A stretch of DNA of 7,459 nt. Source: CAZQAA01 sp964591255 (GTDB lineage: Bacteria; Desulfobacterota; DSM-4660; Desulfatiglandales; Desulfatiglandaceae). Positions 1 through 5,314 of the stretch are shown piece by piece (positions within the stretch are counted from its first letter, which is position 1; each line of letters starts with the position of its first letter). A program made the translations under genes and the position numbers. The notes under the pieces are model-generated. The model was not told where the DNA came from. It worked only from the letters and a program-made list of their open reading frames with translations, and ran no database searches. Location of the stretch: contig CAZQAA010000037.1 of NCBI GenBank assembly GCA_964591255.1, forward strand, positions 1 through 7,459, given 5' to 3'.

Positions 1-158
1 TATAAGTCCCGCTCCACAGTCGCCTTTATCTTGTCCCAGCCCGCCTGGCTGACACCTTCAGGCACTACGGCCCGGTCACGGCAGAAGGCGCCTGAACTGA
101 CTGACATGAGCACCAGCATCAAAAAAAACAGGGGAAAATAAACACATGGCTTTTTCAT
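1..158 (-). CDS. Exported protein of unknown function, N-terminal part only
   Basis: The ATG at 158 (minus strand) opens a frame that stays open to the window edge, giving 52 codons. The product begins MKKPCVYFPLFFLMLVLMS and continues SVSSGAFCRDRAVVPEG. This is a textbook secretion signal: two lysines, a hydrophobic core over about residues 5-20, then a small-residue cleavage region near SSGA/FC. The mature part starts with PEGVSQAGWDKIKATVERDL. A strong ribosome site, GGAAAGGAG (167-175), lies 8 nt before the ATG and supports this start. A longer open frame covers 76-273 on the same strand but has neither a ribosome site nor a plausible product. The family is not recognised. Large repeat-bearing secreted proteins of delta-proteobacteria can begin in a similar way, but the fragment is too short to say so with confidence. 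Confidence 0.7.
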   Translation of the reverse strand, partial: MKKPCVYFPLFFLMLVLMSVSSGAFCRDRAVVPEGVSQAGWDKIKATVERDL

Positions 159-285
159 CTCTGCGTCTCCTTTCCAAAGCTATCCATGGCCTTGAAGATC
201 CTGCCTGTTCAACCCTGTCCAGGATGACACGGAAAATGGAAGCGTGATTATCCCCCCAGGCCCACCTGACCAAGGTTGAGTAAAA

Positions 286-315
286 ATAATAAGAAGTTAT
301 TCTTTATGGGTGCAA
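286..315 (-). promoter_or_regulatory. Candidate promoter of the minus-strand exported gene
   Basis: On the minus strand TTGCAC (310-315) is followed after 18 bp by TATTAT (286-291). The -10 box is good and the -35 box is weak. It would give a leader of about 120 nt and fire divergently from the cold-shock promoters. Confidence 0.3.
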
Positions 316-371
316 TATAGCTAAAACAGGCCTGGATGTCAACAGCCATACAACCTGAAAAACAATATTAG

Positions 372-400
372 TTGACTTGCCTAACACACCGATTAATAAT
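372..400 (+). promoter_or_regulatory. Candidate upstream promoter of the cold-shock gene
   Basis: TTGACT (372-377) is followed by an A/T-rich box, TAATAAT (394-400), at about 16-17 bp. Transcription from here would give a leader of roughly 155 nt, in the range known for cspA-type genes whose long leaders control cold induction. The -10 match is imperfect. Confidence 0.35.
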
Positions 401-427
401 TGTATTAATGGATCAGGGTTTTTGATG

Positions 428-456
428 GTGACATAAAAATCAAAATGCCCTATATT
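428..456 (+). promoter_or_regulatory. Candidate proximal promoter of the cold-shock gene
   Basis: GTGACA (428-433, five of six matches to the -35 consensus), a 17-bp spacer and TATATT (451-456) make a good sigma-70 promoter. A second -10-like TATAAT lies at 457-462 but has no -35 box at a normal distance. The leader would be about 100 nt. Confidence 0.45.
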
Positions 457-518
457 TATAATGGTGGCAGGCGTTCCGTCCTAAAAAAGTATCCATTTGC
501 ATTAGGTAACATTGGAAG

Positions 519-572
519 GCTCTGCCAAAAAGGAATCATGATACAAAGGAGGATCAGCAATCATGGCAGAGC
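519..572 (+). promoter_or_regulatory. Inverted repeat enclosing the cold-shock ribosome site and start codon
   Basis: GCTCTGCC (519-526) is the exact reverse complement of GGCAGAGC (565-572). A second pair, ATGAT (538-542) with ATCAT (560-564), stacks directly on the first helix. In the folded mRNA the AUG at 563-565 would be wholly base-paired, and the ribosome site AAAGGAGG (545-552) would sit in the loop 543-559. The 5' strand carries an 11-nt bulge (527-537). The repeat is visible in the sequence; a regulatory role is inferred. Confidence 0.4.
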
Positions 573-775
573 GTGAAACCGGTACTGTCAAATGGTTTAA
601 CAACAGTAAAGGTTATGGTTTTATCGTACGTGATCAAGGAGAAGATCTTTTCGTACATTACAGTAGTATAACGGGCTCAGGGTTTCGATCGCTGGAAGAA
701 GGACAAAGGGTAGAGTTTACAGTGGGCGAGGGCCAAAAAGGGCTTCAGGCACAAGATGTTACTGTCCTGGATTAG
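563..775 (+). CDS. Cold-shock domain protein, CspA family
   Basis: This 70-residue single-domain protein binds single-stranded RNA and DNA. In this family it acts as an RNA chaperone or antiterminator in the cytoplasm. The cold-shock OB fold spans nearly the whole chain. GTVKWFNNSKGYGFI contains the RNP1 motif KGYGFI (about residues 16-21), and LFVHYSSI (about 29-36) is RNP2, with the expected aromatic residues for nucleobase stacking. The C-terminal strand reads QRVEFTVGEGQKGLQAQDV, as in CspA proteins. The length is normal. The strong ribosome site AAAGGAGG (545-552), 10 nt upstream, fixes the start. hisH begins 66 nt downstream with no obvious terminator between, so partial read-through into hisHF is possible. 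Whether this copy is cold-induced or constitutive cannot be told from its sequence. Confidence 0.95.
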   Translation: MAERETGTVKWFNNSKGYGFIVRDQGEDLFVHYSSITGSGFRSLEEGQRVEFTVGEGQKGLQAQDVTVLD

Positions 776-841
776 TCTGGATAGTGCTTTCATAGAGAAT
801 GCTGGACGAAAACATATAAAATTAGTGCGCGGATTTTACAA

Positions 842-1480
842 GTGATCGCTATTATTGATTACCGGGCAGGCAATCTTGCCAGTGTCAAGAGGGCGCTCAA
901 ACACATTGGGGCAGATGCGGAGATCACAAATAATCCTTCCATTGTCATAAACGCGGAAAGGATTATTTTTCCAGGTGTAGGAGCTTCAGGCAAGGCGATT
1001 TCAGACTTAAAGGGCCTTGGCCTGGATAGAGCACTTGTCAAGGCATTTGATGACGGCAAGCCGATTTTGGGTATCTGTCTAGGAACCCAAATTATCATGG
1101 AAAAGAGTCAGGAAAATAACACCCGGTGTCTTGGCCTGATCAAAGGAGATGTTCAGCGTTTTCCTGAAGATCTTAGAGATGATAAAGGACAAAGGCTCAA
1201 GGTCCCACACATGGGATGGAACAGGGTAAGAATAAGGACTCCCCACCCACTTTTTGAGGGAATCGATCCAAAAAATGAATTCTATTTTGTTCATGCATAT
1301 TATCCATGCCCGGCAGACAAAAAATATATTGTGGGTAGTACGATACATGGCATTGACTTCGTATCAGCCATGGGGGTCAGGAACCTGTTTGCCGTACAAT
1401 TTCATCCAGAAAAGAGCGGGAGACCTGGGCTGAAGATATTGTCCAACTTTTGTCAGTGGGACGGAAGATATCATGCTTAG
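842..1480 (+). CDS. hisH: Imidazole glycerol phosphate synthase, glutamine amidotransferase subunit HisH
   Basis: HisH hydrolyses glutamine and channels the ammonia to HisF, which uses it to make imidazole glycerol phosphate and AICAR from PRFAR in histidine biosynthesis. The 212-residue chain is a complete class I amidotransferase of normal length. It has the oxyanion-strand region PGVGASG (about 44-50), the nucleophile C79 in GICLGTQ, and H188 and E190 in VQFHPEKS. The HisH signature VPHMGWN is at about 121-127. The start is GTG at 842, and the protein then reads IAIIDYRAGNLASVKRAL, matching the family from its first residue. No clear ribosome site precedes it, which is unusual here and suggests weak initiation or dependence on upstream translation. 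The last 8 nt overlap hisF (ATGCTTAG), so the two subunits are translationally coupled. No hisA, hisI or other his gene is in the window. Confidence 0.95.
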   Translation: MIAIIDYRAGNLASVKRALKHIGADAEITNNPSIVINAERIIFPGVGASGKAISDLKGLGLDRALVKAFDDGKPILGICLGTQIIMEKSQENNTRCLGLIKGDVQRFPEDLRDDKGQRLKVPHMGWNRVRIRTPHPLFEGIDPKNEFYFVHAYYPCPADKKYIVGSTIHGIDFVSAMGVRNLFAVQFHPEKSGRPGLKILSNFCQWDGRYHA

Positions 1481-2252
1481 CAGTAGAATCATTCCATGTC
1501 TTGATGTAAAAAATGGGAGGCTGACCAAGGGCATACGATTTAAAAACAATATTGATATAGGTGACCCGGTGGAGACAGCTGCCCGTTATTACGATGAGGG
1601 TGCGGATGAAATAGTATTCTATGATATCACCGCCTCCAGTGAACGCCGTGATATAATAATCGAAACTGTCCAAAAGGTGGCAGAAAGGATCTTTATTCCA
1701 TTCTCCGTGGGCGGCGGCCTTAGAACTGTGGATGACATGCGAGATGTCTTGATGGCAGGAGCGGAAAAAGTGAGTGTCAATTCAGCGGCCATCAAAAACC
1801 CGGAGATTATTTCAAAAGGGGCAAGGGCATTCGGTAGTCAGTGTATTGTACTTGGAATGGATGTCAAAAAGGTTACGCCGTCGGCCAAGATCCCCACCGG
1901 ATACGAGATGGTCATTAACGGCGGCAGGACTTATACCGGAATTGATGCCTTAAGTTGGGCCAAGCAAGGTGAAACTCTGGGAGCAGGGGAAATCTGCCTG
2001 AATTCTATAGACGCAGATGGAACAAAAAACGGTTATGAGATTGAACTGACCAGAATGATTTCTTCAAACGTGAGCATCCCTGTAATTGCCTCAGGCGGAG
2101 CCGGCACTCCCGAACATATCAGGAAGGTTTTGACAGATGGTATGGCAGATGCCGCACTTATTGCATCCATGACACATTATGGGACATATACCATTTCGGA
2201 GATCAAGGCCTACCTCCATAACAAAGGGATAAAAGTCCGTTTGACATGGTGA
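1473..2252 (+). CDS. hisF: Imidazole glycerol phosphate synthase, cyclase subunit HisF
   Basis: HisF is the (beta/alpha)8-barrel synthase subunit that converts PRFAR plus ammonia from HisH into imidazole glycerol phosphate and AICAR. The 259-residue protein is full length. The catalytic aspartates are D11 in RIIPCLDVKNG and D130 in VLGMDVKKV. Phosphate-binding elements are present: SVGGGLRT (about 78-85), the loop DADGTKNG (about 180-187) and IASGGAGTPEH (about 205-215). The usual LTS(M/I)D stretch reads LNSID here, a T-to-N change close to the phosphate site. I recall this as a variant in related bacteria rather than a defect. The ATG overlaps the end of hisH, with a modest GGAAG (1463-1467) ahead of it. 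The sequence is a true biosynthetic HisF and does not resemble the HisF2/WbpH type used for O-antigen sugars. Confidence 0.95.
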   Translation: MLSSRIIPCLDVKNGRLTKGIRFKNNIDIGDPVETAARYYDEGADEIVFYDITASSERRDIIIETVQKVAERIFIPFSVGGGLRTVDDMRDVLMAGAEKVSVNSAAIKNPEIISKGARAFGSQCIVLGMDVKKVTPSAKIPTGYEMVINGGRTYTGIDALSWAKQGETLGAGEICLNSIDADGTKNGYEIELTRMISSNVSIPVIASGGAGTPEHIRKVLTDGMADAALIASMTHYGTYTISEIKAYLHNKGIKVRLTW

Positions 2253-2279
2253 GGAACCATACCGAAAGGAGAAAAGCTC

Positions 2280-2672
2280 ATGGCAAAGATATTGATTGTG
2301 GATGACGAAGAACATATTCGCTATCTCTACTCGGAAGAATTAGTTGAGGCTGGCTACGAAGTAGTAACGGCTGACAGCGGCTTCAAAATTCTGGAAAGAA
2401 TCGAAAAAGAAAAACCAGACTTGGTTGTATTGGACATCAAGATGGCAGACTATAATGGTCTGGACGTATTACAAGACATACGCAATAAATTTTACAATCT
2501 TCCTGTCGTTCTATGCACCGCATATGATACCTTTAAAGAAGACATAAAATCTATTGCTGCAGATTTCTACGTAATCAAATCATTCGATTTAACAGAACTC
2601 AAGACCAAAATTGGCATGGCCCTGGAAGCCGGCAACGAGGGTGGTCATCAGCTTCAAGGCAATATGGATTAG
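2280..2672 (+). CDS. Stand-alone receiver-domain response regulator
   Basis: This 130-residue protein is a CheY/Spo0F-like receiver domain with no output domain. It has the acidic pocket D8-D9 in ILIVDDEE, the phospho-acceptor D52 in VVLDIKMAD, the switch T80 in LCTAYD and the conserved K100. The proline that normally follows the lysine is replaced by serine (IKSFDLTEL). The last dozen residues (EAGNEGGHQLQG) form a short polar tail rather than a DNA-binding domain. The strong ribosome site AAAGGAG (2265-2271) lies 8 nt before the ATG. The gene starts 27 nt after hisF and is probably co-transcribed with it. No histidine kinase is nearby, so its partner must be elsewhere. It could relay phosphate or act through protein contacts; the target is unknown. 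Confidence 0.92.
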   Translation: MAKILIVDDEEHIRYLYSEELVEAGYEVVTADSGFKILERIEKEKPDLVVLDIKMADYNGLDVLQDIRNKFYNLPVVLCTAYDTFKEDIKSIAADFYVIKSFDLTELKTKIGMALEAGNEGGHQLQGNMD

Positions 2673-2688
2673 CATGGCCAATTAGCAC

Positions 2689-4203
2689 TTAGCTGTGTGT
2701 TTCTCTCCTCTTGAGTCCCAGGATCTGGGCTATCTGTCGGGCTGTCTCACGTATAAACACCTGTAGATCTTCTCCTTCCAACGGTCTTCCGGGCATCGGT
2801 GTTTTGGATAGACCATCCGGTCGCAGATTTATAGGTGCATTTTTCAGTCTCGGCTTAGGCCTGATTTCGTATTCCGATGTAAAACCATCATTAAAATACA
2901 TGTCCTGAAACGATAAAAATTTCAGGACATGTGAGGTAGAGTCAAGGACTCCTGTCTCTCCGGCACATACAACCCCCTCCTTTACCGATTTCTTAAGGCC
3001 TGCCAAAGACTCCCCTCCTTGGGTACATACTATGTTCCCGTTTTTATTTGCAAAAATCATGGCATCCATAATTTCTTGTTCGCTTACCTGAATGACATAA
3101 ATCCTTTTTTCCTTGGCCAAACGGTTGTACTCCTCTACAAGTTCAATTACCCTGGGCATGGAAACCGGATTGCCTATCATTGCCGCCTGCGCCACACTGG
3201 GCCGAACGGATACGGGAACAAATTCCCTTTTACTTATATCCCTTTCAAGATAATATCTGTAGACCGGATCGGCATGTTCCGACTGAACCCCAATTATCTT
3301 GGGTAATCGTTCAATCACATTAGCCCTGAAAAACTTGATAAAACCACTCATAACTGCGGTTATATTTCCGGCATTTCCTACCGGCAGGACGATTACCTTG
3401 TCTCCCACCTCATAATCAAATGCCTGGGATATTTCATAAGAAAAGGATTCTTGCCCCAAAATCCGCCAGCTGTTCTTTGAATTCAAAAGGGCTACATTAT
3501 AATCCTCAGCAAGGGACTCCACCACTTTCATACAGTCGTCAAATACGCCGGGGATCTGGAGGACCTTGGCCCCACTCCCTAAAGGCTGTGACAATTGCTG
3601 GGGAGTTACCTTTCCCTCCGGCAATATGACTGCAGATTTAATCATGTCTCCGAGATAGGAAGCATAAAGAGCTGCGGCAGCAGACGTATCCCCGGTAGAT
3701 GCACATATGGCAAGGATATCTTTCAAGTCTTTTTTGTATGCGATATAATTTATATAACTAAGCGCACAGGCCATCCCCCTGTCTTTGAACGAGGCGCTCG
3801 GGTTAAGTCCATCATGTTTAAAATAGCAATCAAGACCCACCCACTCTGCCAATATACGGCTTGCCCTAACCAGCGGAGTATGTCCTTCTCCTAAATAGAT
3901 AATCCGGTCAAGCGGGATAACTGGTGCAATAAATTCGTAAAACAGGAATATTCCTTTTAAGGCACTATGATTCAGCATCTTACGGTAATCAAAAATCCTG
4001 CGCCAGGTTTCGCCTTCTATCCTATTAATATAGGAAGAATTTTTATCATGGAGCATAAGCACGCTTCCACAATCAGGACATACATAAAGTAGCCGCTTGA
4101 TATCGAATTCTCCTTTACACCTTAAACACCTGTAGATCATAAGGTCATGAGGAGTAGGCAATAAATAGGGCTGAATATCCAATGGAAACTGTCCGATTTT
4201 CAC
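2689..4203 (-). CDS. thrC: Threonine synthase with N-terminal zinc ribbon
   Basis: This is a pyridoxal-phosphate enzyme of the tryptophan-synthase-beta fold, expected to convert O-phospho-homoserine to threonine in the cytoplasm. An N-terminal zinc ribbon has C26, C29, C42 and C45 in YRCLRCKG...VCPDCG. The catalytic core has GEGHTPL (about 105-111), the cofactor lysine K140 in NPSASFKDRGM, ASTGDTSAAAA (about 168-178) and the phosphate cup PVGNAGNITA (about 274-283). DSTSHVLKF (about 421-429) is the usual C-terminal motif. The 504-residue length is long for ThrC, because of the ribbon and a basic, proline-rich tail after about residue 445. The start is GTG (4201-4203), backed by AAAGGAG (4210-4216) six nt upstream. 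The gene converges on the response regulator across 16 nt. A related threonine/cysteate-synthase-like enzyme is possible, but ThrC fits best. Confidence 0.9.
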   Translation of the reverse strand: MKIGQFPLDIQPYLLPTPHDLMIYRCLRCKGEFDIKRLLYVCPDCGSVLMLHDKNSSYINRIEGETWRRIFDYRKMLNHSALKGIFLFYEFIAPVIPLDRIIYLGEGHTPLVRASRILAEWVGLDCYFKHDGLNPSASFKDRGMACALSYINYIAYKKDLKDILAICASTGDTSAAAALYASYLGDMIKSAVILPEGKVTPQQLSQPLGSGAKVLQIPGVFDDCMKVVESLAEDYNVALLNSKNSWRILGQESFSYEISQAFDYEVGDKVIVLPVGNAGNITAVMSGFIKFFRANVIERLPKIIGVQSEHADPVYRYYLERDISKREFVPVSVRPSVAQAAMIGNPVSMPRVIELVEEYNRLAKEKRIYVIQVSEQEIMDAMIFANKNGNIVCTQGGESLAGLKKSVKEGVVCAGETGVLDSTSHVLKFLSFQDMYFNDGFTSEYEIRPKPRLKNAPINLRPDGLSKTPMPGRPLEGEDLQVFIRETARQIAQILGLKRRETHS

Positions 4204-4304
4204 GTTCGTCTCCTTTGTTTATTGTTATGATTATTGTGGATACATTAGACACATTAACAGTTATCAGCGATTGGCGCAACCTGCACCTGCAATTGATAGT
4301 TGTA

Positions 4305-4334
4305 TATAAATACTGGCGTTTCTAACCATGACAA
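4305..4334 (-). promoter_or_regulatory. Candidate thrC promoter
   Basis: On the minus strand TTGTCA (4329-4334) is followed after 18 bp by TTTATA (4305-4310). Transcription would begin near 4298 and give a leader of about 95 nt before the GTG at 4203. No threonine-rich leader peptide was seen in that leader. Confidence 0.4.
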
Positions 4335-4350
4335 CTTTAATTAAAAGGCC

Positions 4351-4474
4351 TGGAGCTTGGAAAGCCGGAAAATATGTCTACCTGGAAATAAAATCTACAG
4401 GTTTTCCGGTTTTCTAAGCCGACGGCTGAAAAAATATGGCAACCGCTATATAATATCGTACAATTCAAGCTCCA
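4351..4474 (+). ncRNA. Possible structured RNA: branched set of four helices
   Basis: An outer 9-bp helix pairs TGGAGCTTG (4351-4359) with CAAGCTCCA (4466-4474). The next base starts a 13-bp helix, 4360-4372 with 4402-4414, topped by CCTG (4381-4384) with CAGG (4398-4401). Then come AGCC-gac-GGCT (4417-4427) and ATATGGC-aacc-GCTATAT (4434-4451). Two pairs are G-U only if the plus strand is the RNA (4364 with 4410, 4438 with 4447); on the minus strand they are A-C mismatches. This favours a plus-strand transcript. No promoter is obvious upstream and no known RNA family was recognised. A decayed miniature transposable element is the main alternative, though no target duplication flanks the outer repeat. 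Confidence 0.3.
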
Positions 4475-4531
4475 ATAACATAATACCGATAATACCTCCA
4501 AGTGGCCAAAAAAATCATCAGCATTGAAATA

Positions 4532-4560
4532 TTGACACAGCCGGCCCCATTCAACTAAAT
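4532..4560 (+). promoter_or_regulatory. Candidate promoter of the VanZ gene
   Basis: A perfect TTGACA (4532-4537) is followed after 17 bp by CTAAAT (4555-4560), a poor -10 box. The block AAATATTGACACA around the -35 box is repeated exactly in front of mlaA. The weak -10 box lowers confidence. Confidence 0.3.
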
Positions 4561-4576
4561 AGTCTATAGGATACTA

Positions 4577-4616
4577 CACTGCCTGGGACTATGGGGGGGT
4601 ATCATCTTAGGCAGTG
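4577..4616 (+). promoter_or_regulatory. Long hairpin with a G7 loop in the VanZ leader
   Basis: CACTGCCT (4577-4584) is the exact reverse complement of AGGCAGTG (4609-4616). As plus-strand RNA the helix extends inward by four pairs (4585-4588 with 4605-4608), two of them G-U, to 12 bp. The 16-nt loop contains seven consecutive Gs (4593-4599). No T-run follows, so it is not a standard terminator. It lies just ahead of the VanZ ribosome site. Confidence 0.4.
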
Positions 4617-4657
4617 CAGGAGTGTGCCTGGCGCGGCTGTTAATTGGAGTAACCGGG

Positions 4658-5056
4658 ATGGATATAATAAATGACTACAGGACAAACAGGATTCTTGCTC
4701 TTGTATGGATAATAATTATTTTCTTGCTGTCATCCCAGTCCGATCTCCACGCTCCATCTGTTTTCCCTTCACAGGACAAACTGGAGCATCTTATCGTATT
4801 TGGCATCCTGGGCATCCTATTAGGTCGTTCTTTTAAACCAAATGAAAAACTCCTTTCATTTAAAAATATACTGATAATAACCATCATGGTGACTGTTTAT
4901 GGTGGTTTGGATGAAATCCATCAAATATTTGTGCCAAACAGACATGCAGACATTGGTGACCTGATTGCAGATGCGGTCGGTGGTTTTTTGGGTGGAATCG
5001 CATTCTACTATTTACCTGTGTTACATGCCCACGCTCCCCGATATTATACTGAATGA
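4658..5056 (+). CDS. VanZ-family small integral membrane protein
   Basis: This 132-residue inner-membrane protein belongs to the VanZ-like family, whose general biochemical role is not settled. VanZ of enterococci gives low-level teicoplanin resistance. Four hydrophobic segments lie at about residues 12-25, 44-58, 68-84 and 103-120. Family motifs are present: SSQSD after the first segment, DKLEH (40-44), GGLDEIHQIFVPNRHADIGD (82-101) and DAVGG (105-109). The ATG at 4658 is preferred because GGAG lies 8 nt upstream and the first membrane segment then follows a short polar N-terminus. An in-frame GTG at 4622 would add twelve residues that overlap the leader hairpin region and has no ribosome site. 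The gene appears to be a single unit; neighbours give no clue to function. Confidence 0.85.
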   Translation: MDIINDYRTNRILALVWIIIIFLLSSQSDLHAPSVFPSQDKLEHLIVFGILGILLGRSFKPNEKLLSFKNILIITIMVTVYGGLDEIHQIFVPNRHADIGDLIADAVGGFLGGIAFYYLPVLHAHAPRYYTE

Positions 5057-5117
5057 TTAGTCAATTTACTTACTAACTGGCTAACAAAGTCAACCTTAGG
5101 GGCAAAGGCACACAATT

Positions 5118-5179
5118 TTTTAGACGCATTATAAAATTATTAAACTAAATTCTCAGTCTAAAAGCTGAATTTTTTCAGC
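5118..5179 (+). terminator. Possible terminator region after the VanZ gene
   Basis: Two adjacent inverted repeats are seen: TTTTAGAC (5118-5125) with GTCTAAAA (5156-5163), and directly after it GCTGAA-tttt-TTCAGC (5164-5179). The second is a compact hairpin followed by CCATTTTCT rather than a clean T-run, so termination would be weak at best. Confidence 0.25.
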
Positions 5180-5217
5180 CCATTTTCTGCAGGAGACACT
5201 AATGATTAACTCAAATA

Positions 5218-5246
5218 TTGACACATATATCTAAATCACCTATAGT
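5218..5246 (+). promoter_or_regulatory. Promoter of the mlaA-mlaC-RND operon
   Basis: TTGACA (5218-5223, perfect), a 17-bp spacer and TATAGT (5241-5246, five of six matches) make the best sigma-70 promoter in the window. It gives a leader of about 62 nt before the mlaA ATG. Confidence 0.65.
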
Positions 5247-5314
5247 CAAAACTTCTGTATTATAGGGTAATAATAAGGTCCATGGCTTACATTTATTATC
5301 TGTAGGGGGCTATT

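Larger units (their letters stand above)
159..562. other. Divergent intergenic region, 404 bp, no gene seen
   Basis: This region separates the minus-strand exported gene from the plus-strand cold-shock gene. It holds the ribosome site of the former (167-175), one promoter candidate for the left gene, two for the right gene, and the untranslated leader of the cold-shock mRNA. No convincing open frame, RNA gene or repeat array was found. The stretch around 281-470 is noticeably A/T-rich, as expected for promoter DNA. Confidence 0.7.
4204..4657. other. Intergenic region, 454 bp, between thrC and the VanZ gene
   Basis: No credible open frame was seen in this stretch. From left to right it holds the thrC ribosome site and promoter, a 124-nt set of nested inverted repeats (4351-4474), a TTGACA-containing promoter candidate (4532-4560), a long hairpin with seven Gs in its loop (4577-4616) and the ribosome site of the VanZ gene. 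The two inverted-repeat structures are described separately. No known riboswitch class, tRNA or insertion sequence was recognised. Confidence 0.7.

Noticed and set aside
76..273. A 65-codon open frame on the minus strand
   Set aside because: It overlaps the secreted-protein gene in another frame, has no ribosome site, and its product has no signal or motif. The ATG at 158 with GGAAAGGAG is far better supported.
859..1673. Several minus-strand open frames of 61-98 codons opposite hisH and hisF
   Set aside because: They lie wholly antisense to two well-recognised enzymes and encode no recognisable protein.
842..2252. hisHF as the second type that supplies ammonia for O-antigen sugar modification (WbpG/WbpH partners)
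   Set aside because: HisF keeps D11, D130 and the biosynthetic PCLDV and DITASS motifs, and no sugar amidotransferase or polysaccharide gene is nearby.
2667..2687. ATTAGCA repeated twice between the response regulator and thrC
   Set aside because: Two copies of a 7-mer in a 16-nt convergent gap are likely chance, and no terminator hairpin is formed.
2711..3894. Plus-strand open frames of 65-99 codons opposite thrC
   Set aside because: They are shadows of a conserved gene, with no ribosome sites and no motifs.
4351..4474. Integron attC site, retron RNA or known riboswitch
   Set aside because: No attC core boxes, no reverse transcriptase gene and no recognised riboswitch core were found.
4622..4657. 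GTG at 4622 as the start of the VanZ protein
   Set aside because: It has no ribosome site and adds a segment unlike the family N-terminus. The ATG at 4658 has GGAG at the right distance.
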